A stretch of DNA of 64,000 nt from an uncultured Muribaculaceae bacterium. Lineage in GTDB: Bacteria > Bacteroidota > Bacteroidia > Bacteroidales > Muribaculaceae. The position numbers and the translations under genes are program-made. The notes beneath the pieces are model-generated. The model worked only from the letters and a program-made list of their open reading frames with translations. It was not told the origin of the DNA and did no database searches. This document shows positions 8,841-17,505 of the stretch, piece after piece. Position 1 is the stretch's first letter. The number at the start of each line of letters is the position of its first letter. The DNA is taken from positions 124,001 to 188,000 of the forward strand of contig CAJUKD010000001.1 of the NCBI GenBank assembly GCA_910587235.1. The letters run 5' to 3'.

Positions 8841-9860
8841 TTATCGGATAAGGAATGAGAATTTGTCGATATTCTTCAGAGCCACGCCAGTGCCTTTTGC
8901 CACTGCCAACAGAGGCTCTTCGGCCACGTGGAACTGTATGCCGATCTTGTCGGTCAGACGGCGGTCGAGTCCGCGCAGGAGTGCGCCGCCTCCGGCCAGC
9001 CAGATACCGTTGCGCACGATGTCGGCATAAAGTTCGGGTGGAGTCTGTTCGAGGGCGCTGAGCACTGCGGCTTCGATTTTCGATATGGTTTTCTCGATGC
9101 AATGGCTGATTTCCTGATAGCTTACCGGGACTTCGAGAGGCAGCGAGGTCATAAGGTTCGGACCATGGACTATATAGTCCTCAGGCGGGTTCTCAAGCTC
9201 GGTAAGAGCCGAACCGACGTTGATCTTAATCTGTTCGGCCGTGCGTACGCCGACTTTCACGTTGTGGGCGCGGCGCATGTGGTTCAGAATGTCGTCGGTA
9301 AGGTCGTCGCCGGCAATCTGTATGCTTTTGTTGCTGACGATGCCTCCCAGAGAGATAACGGCGATCTCGGTTGTTCCGCCGCCTATATCTACGATCATGT
9401 TTCCTTCTGGGGCTTCTACGTCAAGCCCTATGCCGAGAGCTGCCGCCATGGGTTCATAGAGCATGTAGACGTCGCGGCCGTCGGCGTGCTCTGAGGAGTC
9501 GCGTACGGCGCGGATTTCTACTTCGGTCGAGCCTGAGGGGATGCCGACTACCATTCTCAGCGAAGGCGAGAACCAGTTGCTTTTTTCGCTGGCTTTCTTG
9601 ACAAGGCCGCGTATCATCAGTTCTGCGGCGTTGAAGTCGGCGATGACGCCTTTGCGCAGCGGGCGCACGGTGCGGATTCCGGGATGGCCTTTGCCTTCCA
9701 TCAGGTGTGCCTCGTGGCCTACGGCGATAAGTTTGTCCGTGCGGTTGTCGAGGGCTACTATCGACGGCTCGTTTATAACGATTTTGTCGTTGTGGATTAT
9801 GACGGTATTGGCCGTGCCCAGGTCAATGGCTATTTCTTTTGTAAGTGAGAAAAATCGCAT
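8841..9860 (-). CDS. mreB: MreB, actin-like cell-shape filament protein
   Basis: Cytoplasmic actin homologue that positions the elongasome and sets rod shape. The 339 residues carry the ATP-binding signatures of the family: phosphate 1 IAIDLGTANTVI, phosphate 2 IVDIGGGTTEIAVISLGG and the adenosine segment WLAGGGALLRGLDRRL. Length is close to the usual 340-347. The first Met (MRFFSLTKEIAIDLGT) gives the standard N-terminus. It starts 60 bp after purH, a gap with no convincing promoter, so it is probably read through from purH. Confidence 0.98.
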   Translation of the reverse strand: MRFFSLTKEIAIDLGTANTVIIHNDKIVINEPSIVALDNRTDKLIAVGHEAHLMEGKGHPGIRTVRPLRKGVIADFNAAELMIRGLVKKASEKSNWFSPSLRMVVGIPSGSTEVEIRAVRDSSEHADGRDVYMLYEPMAAALGIGLDVEAPEGNMIVDIGGGTTEIAVISLGGIVSNKSIQIAGDDLTDDILNHMRRAHNVKVGVRTAEQIKINVGSALTELENPPEDYIVHGPNLMTSLPLEVPVSYQEISHCIEKTISKIEAAVLSALEQTPPELYADIVRNGIWLAGGGALLRGLDRRLTDKIGIQFHVAEEPLLAVAKGTGVALKNIDKFSFLIR

Positions 9861-9920
9861 TTTGATTTTTGTGGTACGTTTACTGTTATGCGTAAAATAA
9901 GGAGAGTCGTCGGGTTGTTT

Positions 9921-11441
9921 TTAATGACGGAAATGGCGGAAACCTGTCATGACCATTGTCATGCCGTTATTCTTGCAGTACTCCACCGAATCAGTGTCGC
10001 GGATTGAGCCGCCGGGCTGTATCACGGCTGTGATGCCTGCTTTGTTGGCTATTTCCACGCAGTCGGCAAAGGGGAAGAACGCGTCGGATGCCATGACGGC
10101 ACCGTTAAGGTCGAAACCGAATGAACGGGCTTTTTCTATTGCCTGCTTAAGAGCGTCAACGCGTGATGTCTGTCCTACTCCCGAAGCAAGAAGCTGTCCT
10201 CCGCGGGCGAGCACGATGGCGTTGCTCTTTGAGTGCTTTACTATTTTGTTGGCGAAGAGCATGTCGGCGGCCTGTGCGGCGTCGAGGCTGTCGCCGGCAA
10301 CGAGTTTGAGATCATCGGATGTTTCCACCTTTGTGTCGCGATCCTGCACCAGCACGCCGTTGAGGGCGCTGCGCACTTGCTCGTAAGCGGCAGGTGCTGA
10401 TTTCTGCTGAAGTATTATGCGGTTCTTTTTCTGTCGCAATATGGTCAGGGCGTCGTCGCTGTAGGCCGGAGCCACAATCACTTCGAAGAAGATCTTGTTG
10501 ATCTCCGAGGCGGTGGCTGCATCGATCTCACGGTTGGCGATGATTACACCGCCGAATGCCGAAACGGGATCTCCTGCCAGAGCGTCGGCCCAGGCTTGGG
10601 CAAGTATGCCGCGCGAGGCAAGACCGCAGGCGTTGTTGTGCTTCAGGATAGCCACGGTAGGCTCTGTGAACTCGTCGATAAGTTTTACGGCGGAGTCTAT
10701 GTCGAGGATGTTGTTGTAGGATACTTCTTTGCCGTGGAGCTGTGTGAACATGCCATCGAAATCGCCGCGGAACACGGCTTTCTGGTGTGGGTTCTCTCCG
10801 TAGCGCAATGATGTTTCGGGTGCAAGGCTTGTATCGCTTTCGATTTCTTTACCGGCGAACCAGCGCGCGATGGCGGTGTCGTAGGCCGATGTGGTGGCGA
10901 AAGCCGAGGCGGCGAGGCTACGGCGCTCGTCGAGTACGCTTTCGGCTCCGCGACGTTCAAGAATATCCATCAGGTAAGCGAAACGGTCCGATGATGCCAC
11001 TATCAGGGTGTCGGCGAAATTTTTTGCGGCCGCACGGATAAGGGATACTCCGCCTATGTCGATTTTCTCGATTATGTCGGCTTCTGAAGCACCGCTGCGA
11101 ACGGTCTTTACAAAAGGATACAGGTCTACGATTACCAGATCGATCTGCGGAATTTCGTATTCGGCCAGTTCTGCCAGATCCTTGGCGTTTTCGCGACGGG
11201 CGAGTATGCCTCCGAACACTTTCGGGTGCAGCGTTTTCACGCGGCCTCCGAGAATCGACGGATAACCTGTCAGTTTTTCCACTGCGCGGCAGGGCACTCC
11301 GAGTCCTTCGATGAATGTGCGTGTGCCTCCTGTCGAAAGGATTTCTACGCCGAGTTCATGAAGTTTTCTCACTATTGGTTCGATACCGGCTTTGTCAAAA
11401 ACCGAAATAAGGGCGGTGTTGATTTTTTTTGTGGTGGACAT
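9921..11441 (-). CDS. purH: bifunctional AICAR transformylase / IMP cyclohydrolase
   Basis: Catalyses the last two steps of de novo IMP synthesis in the cytoplasm. The N-terminal MGS-like cyclohydrolase domain (about 1-145) includes STGGTRTFIEGLG and KTLHPKVFGGILARR. The C-terminal transformylase contains the Lys-His pair in ILKHNNACGLAS and the closing PGGSIRDTDSVEYC. I place the start at MSTTKKINTALISVFDKAG (506 residues). The ten residues upstream in the longer frame overlap the promoter and have no homology value. Linkage of purH to mreBCD-mrdA-rodA is a recurrent Bacteroidales arrangement. Confidence 0.97.
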   Translation of the reverse strand: MSTTKKINTALISVFDKAGIEPIVRKLHELGVEILSTGGTRTFIEGLGVPCRAVEKLTGYPSILGGRVKTLHPKVFGGILARRENAKDLAELAEYEIPQIDLVIVDLYPFVKTVRSGASEADIIEKIDIGGVSLIRAAAKNFADTLIVASSDRFAYLMDILERRGAESVLDERRSLAASAFATTSAYDTAIARWFAGKEIESDTSLAPETSLRYGENPHQKAVFRGDFDGMFTQLHGKEVSYNNILDIDSAVKLIDEFTEPTVAILKHNNACGLASRGILAQAWADALAGDPVSAFGGVIIANREIDAATASEINKIFFEVIVAPAYSDDALTILRQKKNRIILQQKSAPAAYEQVRSALNGVLVQDRDTKVETSDDLKLVAGDSLDAAQAADMLFANKIVKHSKSNAIVLARGGQLLASGVGQTSRVDALKQAIEKARSFGFDLNGAVMASDAFFPFADCVEIANKAGITAVIQPGGSIRDTDSVEYCKNNGMTMVMTGFRHFRH

Positions 11442-11468
11442 CCTTGGAATTGTATTGCTATTGATGTG

Positions 11469-11476
11469 CAAAAGTA
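11469..11476 (-). promoter_or_regulatory. -7 element of purH-mre operon
   Basis: The minus strand reads TACTTTTG, matching TAnnTTTG, about 28 bp before the purH ATG at 11441. A CTG (one mismatch to TTG) lies at the 20-bp -33 spacing. The next promoter-like site before rodA was not found, so this may drive purH through rodA. Confidence 0.55.
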
Positions 11477-11513
11477 CAAAAAAATCATATATAATCCAGC
11501 ATAGGTCATGCTG
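11477..11513 (-). terminator. short hairpin plus U-tract after thiL
   Basis: On the minus strand CAGCAT and ATGCTG form a 6-bp stem around a 5-nt loop. An AT-rich spacer and a run of seven T follow. It sits after the thiL stop and just before the purH promoter, which fits a terminator. The gap between stem and T-run (about 13 nt) makes it weak. Confidence 0.4.
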
Positions 11514-11543
11514 AATTATGGCAAAAAAATGCTGTCCGGCCGC

Positions 11544-12581
11544 TTATTCGGCCAGCGGGTTCCAGCCTTGTGCGCGGAGGGTGATTTCGGCGCCGTCGCG
11601 TGTCACCATGACACATCCGAGAGCCTCTTTTGTGATATGGCCTATGACTTTCACGCCTTCCATCTTTTCGACTTTCTGCAAATCGCCGAGCGGAACGGTG
11701 AAGAGTAGCTCATAATCTTCGCCTCCGTTGAGAGCAGCCGTCACGAGGTTCATGTTCAGCTCTTCGGCCATTACGGCTGTCTGATAGTCGATAGGTATGC
11801 GCTCTTCGTAGATACGGCAACCCGTGTGGCTTTGCCGGCAGATATGGAGCAGCTCTGACGACAGGCCGTCGCTGATGTCCATCATTGCTGTTGGCCGTAC
11901 GCCTGCTTCGGCGAGTGCGGATATGATGTCGCGGCGTGCTTCAGGTTTGAGCTGGCGTTCGATTATGTATTCCTTGCCTGCGAAGTCAGGTTCGAAATCG
12001 TTGCGTCCGGCAGATGCCACTTTTTCGCGTTCGAGAAGCTGTAGTCCCATATAGGCGGCGCCAAGATCGCCGCTTACGCATATCAGGTCTGTGTCGTGCG
12101 CGCCGTCGCGTCCTACAGCCGTGCCGCGGGCTGCATCGCCTATGCACGTTATGCTGATTACCAGTCCCTGATGCGATGAGCATGTGTCGCCTCCTACTAT
12201 GTCCACACCGTAGATCTCGCAAGCCAGACGTATGCCGGCATAAAGGGCTTCGATGTGTTCGACGGTGAAGCGTTTCGAAATACCGAGGCTGACGGTGATC
12301 TGCCGCGGAGTTCCGTTCATGGCGTAGATGTCCGAGAAGTTTACCACAGCGGCTTTGTATCCCAAGTGCTTCAGCGGCACGTAGGTGAGGTCGAAATGCA
12401 CATTTTCAAGAAGCATGTCGGTGGTGACAAGTACTTCTCGTTCGCCGCTGTAGTCGAGTATGGCGGCATCGTCGCCTACACCGCGGACAGTCGATTCGTT
12501 GATTTTTGGCAGAGCCTCGGTGAGCCGGTCGATAAGGCCGAACTCGCCGAGGGTTGATATTTCAGTCTGCTTGTTTTCCAT
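11544..12581 (-). CDS. thiL: thiamine-monophosphate kinase ThiL
   Basis: Phosphorylates thiamine monophosphate to the active cofactor thiamine diphosphate. The 345 residues have the AIRS-like fold signatures: GVGDDAAIL near the N-terminus, TTDMLLENVHFD, the metal-binding DIVGGDTCSS, and in the C-terminal half MMDISDGLSSELLHIC and LNGGEDYELLFTVP. Length agrees with the family (about 320-350). It is followed by a hairpin and the purH promoter, and sits 22 bp after punA, so the two are probably co-transcribed. No TPP riboswitch is visible. Confidence 0.95.
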   Translation of the reverse strand: MENKQTEISTLGEFGLIDRLTEALPKINESTVRGVGDDAAILDYSGEREVLVTTDMLLENVHFDLTYVPLKHLGYKAAVVNFSDIYAMNGTPRQITVSLGISKRFTVEHIEALYAGIRLACEIYGVDIVGGDTCSSHQGLVISITCIGDAARGTAVGRDGAHDTDLICVSGDLGAAYMGLQLLEREKVASAGRNDFEPDFAGKEYIIERQLKPEARRDIISALAEAGVRPTAMMDISDGLSSELLHICRQSHTGCRIYEERIPIDYQTAVMAEELNMNLVTAALNGGEDYELLFTVPLGDLQKVEKMEGVKVIGHITKEALGCVMVTRDGAEITLRAQGWNPLAE

Positions 12582-12603
12582 TGTCAGTCAGAAGGGGCGT
12601 AAA

Positions 12604-13419
12604 TCAGCAGCGGCCTACGATTTCTTTCATAAGACCTTCGACAACAGGCTGGGCCTTGATTGCCGCTTTCTGGACTTCTTCGTGGGAGGGCACTTCCTTG
12701 ATTTCTTTGCCGCCAAGGTCGGTGATTACTGATATACCGAATACTTTCATCGAGGCGTGGTTTGCGACGATGACTTCGGGAACGGTAGACATGCCTACGG
12801 CGTCGCCGCCGATTACACGGAAGTATTCATATTCGGCACGTGTTTCAAAGGTCGGGCCGGGGGTGCCGACATAGACGCCGTGCATCAGGCGCAGGCCTTT
12901 TTCAGCCGCGATGCTGTCGGCAATGGCTATAAGGTTTTCGTCGTAGGCTTCGGTCATTGCCGGGAAGCGCGGGCCAAGTTCGTTGTAGTTCTTGCCGCGA
13001 AGCGGATTCTCGGGGAAGAGGTTGATGTGGTCGGTGATTATCATCACGTCGCCTACACGGAATTCTTTGTTCATGCCTCCTGCGGCGTTTGAAACGAAAA
13101 GTGTTTCGATGCCGAGTTCTTTCATTACGCGGACCGGGAATGTCACCTGTTTCATGTCGTATCCTTCGTAGTAGTGGAAGCGGCCTTGCATGGCCATGAC
13201 GCGTTTTCCGCTCATAGAGCCGAAAATAAGATTGCCGCTGTGGCCTTCGACTGTCGAGATCGGGAAGTTCGGTATCTGGCTGTATGGGATGTATTGCTTG
13301 TCGGTGATATGGTCGACAAGGTTGCCGAGTCCGGTTCCGAGGATGATTGCGATGCGGGGCATCTCGCCCTTGATCTGGCCGCGCAGATATTCGGCGGTCT
13401 GTTTGATGGTTTCGAGCAT
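12604..13419 (-). CDS. punA: purine-nucleoside phosphorylase (trimeric type)
   Basis: Cleaves inosine and guanosine with phosphate in purine salvage, cytoplasmic. Family marks in the 271 residues: phosphate-loop IILGTGLGNLVD, the phosphate-site Arg/His region MQGRFHYYEGY, SNAAGGMN in the base/ribose site, and the VGTPGPTFETRAEY and GMSTVPEVIVANH signatures. This is the low-molecular-mass, Glu/Asn-type PNP (PNP/MTAP family), not the hexameric DeoD type. It lies 84 bp after lpxK. Confidence 0.95.
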   Translation of the reverse strand: MLETIKQTAEYLRGQIKGEMPRIAIILGTGLGNLVDHITDKQYIPYSQIPNFPISTVEGHSGNLIFGSMSGKRVMAMQGRFHYYEGYDMKQVTFPVRVMKELGIETLFVSNAAGGMNKEFRVGDVMIITDHINLFPENPLRGKNYNELGPRFPAMTEAYDENLIAIADSIAAEKGLRLMHGVYVGTPGPTFETRAEYEYFRVIGGDAVGMSTVPEVIVANHASMKVFGISVITDLGGKEIKEVPSHEEVQKAAIKAQPVVEGLMKEIVGRC

Positions 13420-13503
13420 GGTGTATGTTGTTATGTAGTTTAAGACATGATTGTCCTGTTCTCTAACGTTTTCGGACGCCGTACTGTTTTGGCGTCAGTT
13501 GAT

Positions 13504-14598
13504 TTATCTGTTTGTCCGGGCCTGGCGCAACAGCTTTCCTATTGTCTGCTCGAGCGCTTCGGTCTGGGTGGGAGCGAAATCGACTTCGACCGGCAGATAG
13601 AACGTCGACGCTTTCAGCTCATAGGGGAAATAAGGGTTGTTGGCCAGACGCACGGCGTCTTTCTCGGTGGTGACAATGATGCGGTTGTTGCCTTTGAGAT
13701 TGTTGTAGCGCCGTGTTATGTGTTCGATGTCTTTGCGGTTGAAGAAGTGGTGGTCGGGGAATATGTCGACTTTCACTACAGCGCTGAAGCTTTTGAGGTG
13801 GCGGACGAAAGGTCGCGGATTTCCGATTCCGGCCACCGCAAGAATACTGTCGGATTCCGAGAGCCAGTCGAGATAGGGTACCGTGCTCGCCACATCGGGG
13901 AACACGGGTTTCAGATGCTGATAGGCGAAGCGCGAGAAGTAAAGATGCTGGTAGGGGTATAGTCCGTAGTTTTTGATTTCGACACGGTAGTCGAGCGGAC
14001 GCATCGCCTGAGGGCATTTGCTGACAATCAGTATGTCGGCGCGGTTGAGTCCGCGTGCCGATTCGCGCAGGCGGCCGTAAGGCAGTAGCTTGTCTGTATA
14101 TACGGGTCTTTTGTATTCCGCGATGACGATCGCTATTGTCGGTTTGACATAGCGGTGCTGGAATGCGTCGTCGAGTATTATAAGATTGATTTTCGGATCA
14201 AGCTCAAGGAGGCGGCGTATGCCTTCGACTCGATTTTCACATACGGCTACAGAAATACGGTTGTTGAATTTGCGGAAAATCTGGTAGGCTTCATCGCCGA
14301 TGTCGCGGGGAGAGTGGTTGCTGCCGGCCATTATGAAGCCTTTGGTACCGCGTTTGTAGCCGCGGCTCAGCACTCCTATGCGGTAGCGGTGGCATAAGGC
14401 CGATACGATGTACTCGACGTGCGGTGTCTTGCCCGTTCCGCCGGCCGAAAGGTTTCCGACGACGATTACAGGTACGTCGAATTCGACCTGGCGCAGTATG
14501 CCCCAGTCAAAGAATTTGTTGCGCAACCATGTCGCTGCTCCGTACAATTTGGAGCATGGCAGCAATACAGTTTTTGCGACAAGATTCTTTGTACTCAT
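13504..14598 (-). CDS. lpxK: tetraacyldisaccharide 4'-kinase LpxK
   Basis: Adds the 4'-phosphate to the lipid A disaccharide at the inner-membrane surface. The 364 residues show the P-loop GNLSAGGTGKTPHVEYI near residue 48, LSRGYKRGTKGF, DEAYQIFRKF, and the LDDAFQHRYVKP motif that follows the Walker B region. The terminal half contains AVAGIGNPRPFVRHLKS and TEKDAVRLANN. Its presence indicates a normal lipid A pathway, relevant to the LpxL-like acyltransferase and PagL-like deacylase elsewhere in the window. The 101-bp gap after sppA holds a short hairpin but no clear promoter. Confidence 0.95.
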   Translation of the reverse strand: MSTKNLVAKTVLLPCSKLYGAATWLRNKFFDWGILRQVEFDVPVIVVGNLSAGGTGKTPHVEYIVSALCHRYRIGVLSRGYKRGTKGFIMAGSNHSPRDIGDEAYQIFRKFNNRISVAVCENRVEGIRRLLELDPKINLIILDDAFQHRYVKPTIAIVIAEYKRPVYTDKLLPYGRLRESARGLNRADILIVSKCPQAMRPLDYRVEIKNYGLYPYQHLYFSRFAYQHLKPVFPDVASTVPYLDWLSESDSILAVAGIGNPRPFVRHLKSFSAVVKVDIFPDHHFFNRKDIEHITRRYNNLKGNNRIIVTTEKDAVRLANNPYFPYELKASTFYLPVEVDFAPTQTEALEQTIGKLLRQARTNR

Positions 14599-14699
14599 TC
14601 TTTGTGAGGCAAATTACGTCTGTTGGAGGATATCGTCGGAAGTTGATGTAATATTATTTATTAATGTTCGCGCGTGTGCGAAGACACGAGCCGGAATTT

Positions 14700-16478
14700 T
14701 CAGCGAATTTCGATAGCTTCCATCCGCGCCTGTATCGGAGCCATGGAACGTAGACGTCCGACGTATAGAAGCATTTCCAGAGTTTCTTTGTCCAGTCCGT
14801 CTGTGGCTCCGGCTTTGGCTGCGCCGATGTTGCGGAACGCATCGGACTGAAGAAGCATCTCTTCCCAGAATTCGCGTTTGATGTCGGGGTATTGAACGTA
14901 TGCGTTTCCGTCAAGACCGAGTTCGGCTGTCATTGCGTCGACGGTCTGTTTGAGTGTGGCTATGCCGTCGACAAGTCCGAGTTCGCGGGCGCTTGTACCT
15001 ACCCACACGCGTCCTTCGGCTATTTTCAGTACTTCTTCTATGGCAAGCCCGCGACCCGATGCCACGCGGCCTGTGAATGTACGGTATATTTCGTCGACGC
15101 TGCGTTGCATGGACTCCTGTTGGAAAGGTGTCATGGCTTTCATCACATCGGGGAATGCCGCGTTCTCGTTTGAGGCCACGCTGCCGAATGTGACACCAAG
15201 TTTGCCGGTGACAAGTCCCGAGAAATCGGGAATCATGCCGAATACTCCGATGGATCCGGTAAGGGTCGTGGCTTCTGCAAAAATTGAATCGGCTCCGCAT
15301 GAGATGTAGTAACCGCCTGATGCAGCGTAGTCGCCCATGGAAACGTAGAGCGGTTTATCCTTGGATTTGAAATATTCGAGTGCTTCCCATATCTGTTCCG
15401 ATGCGAATGCACTGCCGCCGGGAGAGTTTACACGCATCACCATGCCGCGGACATTGTCGTCGTCGGCAAGTTTGATTATCTGCTCGACGGTCTTGTTGCC
15501 GACTATGCCGCTTTCTCCGTTGTCGCTGATTTCGCCCAAAGCGTAGAGTACGGCCACATGATCTTTTCCGGAGTCGAAAGACATTGTTATGTCTGATGCC
15601 ATATAGGACGACGGCGATACAAGCCTAAGATCGTCGTCGGCATCGACATCTGTCAGTCCGCGAAGGAAATCTTCCATTCCGCGGCGGTAGCACAGGCTGT
15701 CGGCGAGCCGGAGTTCAAGCATGTCGGAGGCAGGTCGTGTCATGATCATCTGCGATGCAAGAGCTTTGATGTCGGAATCCTTAAGTCCGCGTCCTTCGGC
15801 GATAGCTCCGCTCATATAGTTCCATATCGAATCTATATATACTTGTGTCTGCAGGCGGCTCTCGTCGCTCATGCTTGTCCGGAAATATGGTTCGACGGCG
15901 CTTTTGAAGGAACCGACTTTAAGAATCTGCATTTTCACACCGAGTTTGTCCATAAGGCCGGTGAAGAATGGAGTTTGTGTCGCGATACCGTGTATGTCGC
16001 ACGCTCCGGCAGGGTTAAGGAAGATTGAATCGGCGCAGCTTGCGAGTATGTAATCGCCCTGAGTGTAGTTGTCGGCATAGGCATAGATCCATTTTCCGGA
16101 TTCCTTGAAGCTCCGCAGGGCATCGACAAGTTCTTCTCGTGTCGCCATGCCCATTGCCGCACCGCGGCAGTCGAGGTATATGCCGTCGATGCGTTTGTCG
16201 TCGGAGGCTTTGCGGATTGCCTGCAGCATTTCGTCAAGAGTGGCGCTGCTTTCATCGCGGCTTTCACCTATCAGGTCAAACAGCGATGACGGCTGATAGC
16301 GTTCCAGGACGAAGCCTTTGAGTTGCAGATGCAGGATGCTGTTCTTCTTGATTTCCCCGCTGTCGGAGCTTGCGGCTGATACGCCTATAAGCATCAGGCC
16401 GCCAAAAATCACGAGTATGGTCGAAATCCAGATTCCGGCTATGGTGCCGAGCATGGATATGAAAAATCTTTTCAGCAT
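14700..16478 (-). CDS. sppA: signal peptide peptidase SppA, 67K type
   Basis: Membrane-bound serine protease that degrades cleaved signal peptides. The 592 residues give the duplicated long form as in E. coli: an N-terminal membrane helix (MLGTIAGIWISTILVIFGGLMLIGV), then tandem S49 domains. The catalytic Lys is in KVGSFKSAVEPYFR near residue 190 and the nucleophile Ser in YAASGGYYISCGAD near 387, so the split Ser/Lys dyad of SppA is intact. It is transcribed divergently from sodB. Confidence 0.95.
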   Translation of the reverse strand: MLKRFFISMLGTIAGIWISTILVIFGGLMLIGVSAASSDSGEIKKNSILHLQLKGFVLERYQPSSLFDLIGESRDESSATLDEMLQAIRKASDDKRIDGIYLDCRGAAMGMATREELVDALRSFKESGKWIYAYADNYTQGDYILASCADSIFLNPAGACDIHGIATQTPFFTGLMDKLGVKMQILKVGSFKSAVEPYFRTSMSDESRLQTQVYIDSIWNYMSGAIAEGRGLKDSDIKALASQMIMTRPASDMLELRLADSLCYRRGMEDFLRGLTDVDADDDLRLVSPSSYMASDITMSFDSGKDHVAVLYALGEISDNGESGIVGNKTVEQIIKLADDDNVRGMVMRVNSPGGSAFASEQIWEALEYFKSKDKPLYVSMGDYAASGGYYISCGADSIFAEATTLTGSIGVFGMIPDFSGLVTGKLGVTFGSVASNENAAFPDVMKAMTPFQQESMQRSVDEIYRTFTGRVASGRGLAIEEVLKIAEGRVWVGTSARELGLVDGIATLKQTVDAMTAELGLDGNAYVQYPDIKREFWEEMLLQSDAFRNIGAAKAGATDGLDKETLEMLLYVGRLRSMAPIQARMEAIEIR

Positions 16479-16551
16479 TGTATCTTTTTTATAATTAGAG
16501 TATTCATGTCAAAAAGCATGGGAAACGACATATTCCCGCATACTAATTATG

Positions 16552-16559
16552 CAAAGTTA
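16552..16559 (-). promoter_or_regulatory. -7 element of sppA
   Basis: The minus strand reads TAACTTTG, a match to TAnnTTTG, 73 bp before the sppA start. The -33 region reads TTT at the expected spacing instead of TTG. The rest of the 270-bp divergent sppA/sodB region is AT-rich. For sodB only a one-mismatch site (GAACTTTG at 16683-16690) is visible. Confidence 0.5.
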
Positions 16560-16748
16560 GTGAACACCTTATTAAGTTTAAACTTTTAAGCACTATTTAA
16601 CATTGACGGAGTCCGGCGGCTGTAAGTGCGGAAAAATCCGTTCGCCACACGATTTTTCTATTACAAATTTTGCCCGGGAGATGAACTTTGACCGGTGGAT
16701 GGTGTTATTATGGTAAATGCAAACTGAAACAAAAACATTACTACAATC

Positions 16749-17324
16749 ATGATTTACGAACAGCCCAAACTCCCCTACGACAACGATGCTCTTGAACCTG
16801 CTATCAGTGCCAAGACCATCGAATTCCATTACGGAAAGCACGAGAAAACCTATATAGACAATCTTAATAAGTTAATCAAGGGAACTGAGTACGAGGATAT
16901 GGAACTGGAGGAGATAATCGCACACTCCGAGGGCGCATTGTTCAACAATGCCTCGCAGGCCTGGAACCATATATTTTACTTTTTCTCATTCTCTCCTGAG
17001 GGCAGCCGCGAGCCTTCGGGCGATCTTCGTCATGCCATCGACCGCGACTTCGGCTCCTTCGATGCTTTCCGGGAGGCTTTTGTCGCTGCCGGAGTAGGCC
17101 TGTTCGGTTCCGGATGGGTGTGGCTTTCGCGCGATGAATCCGGCAAACTTTTCATAACCCAGGGTACGAATGCGGGCAATCCCATTACATCGGGACTTAC
17201 ACCGCTGCTGACATTCGACGTCTGGGAACACGCATACTATCTCGACTATCAGAACCGTCGTGCCGATGCCCTGAACAAACTGTGGGACATCGTCGACTGG
17301 GACATTGTCGAAAGCAGATACTGA
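16749..17324 (+). CDS. sodB: iron (possibly cambialistic) superoxide dismutase
   Basis: Detoxifies superoxide in the cytoplasm. The 191 residues carry the four metal ligands: His27 (FHYGKHEKTY), His74 (QAWNHIFYFF), and Asp and His in DVWEHAYYLDYQNRR. The Gln in NNASQAWNH, and Ala rather than Gln in GTNAGNP, are Fe-type markers. The closing IVDWDIVESRY resembles the Porphyromonas/Bacteroides enzymes known to work with Fe or Mn. It is a single-gene unit followed by a strong terminator. Confidence 0.97.
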   Translation: MIYEQPKLPYDNDALEPAISAKTIEFHYGKHEKTYIDNLNKLIKGTEYEDMELEEIIAHSEGALFNNASQAWNHIFYFFSFSPEGSREPSGDLRHAIDRDFGSFDAFREAFVAAGVGLFGSGWVWLSRDESGKLFITQGTNAGNPITSGLTPLLTFDVWEHAYYLDYQNRRADALNKLWDIVDWDIVESRY

Positions 17325-17380
17325 CGAAGCTGCCTTTATGGAACAGCATAATTGATAAGCATAATGTGATGAATGGAAAG

Positions 17381-17416
17381 GGAGGAACCTGTGAAGGCTC
17401 CTCTTTTTCTTTTTTT
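17381..17416 (+). terminator. rho-independent terminator of sodB
   Basis: GAGGAACCT (17382-17390) pairs with AGGCTCCTC (17395-17403), with one A-C mismatch and a 4-nt loop. A 13-base tract follows that is all T apart from one C. It separates sodB from the efflux operon. Confidence 0.85.
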
Positions 17417-17505
17417 GTATTCATCAAACTTTTAGTCGTTTAAAACAGTTTTAAATGTATCATAAGCTTATTAAGCGGCTTTTTTACCTTGAAAATCCAA
17501 AATTT

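Noticed and set aside
16683..16690. Possible -7 element for sodB (GAACTTTG)
   Set aside because: One mismatch in the essential TA and no -33 box at a workable distance, so not listed as a promoter.
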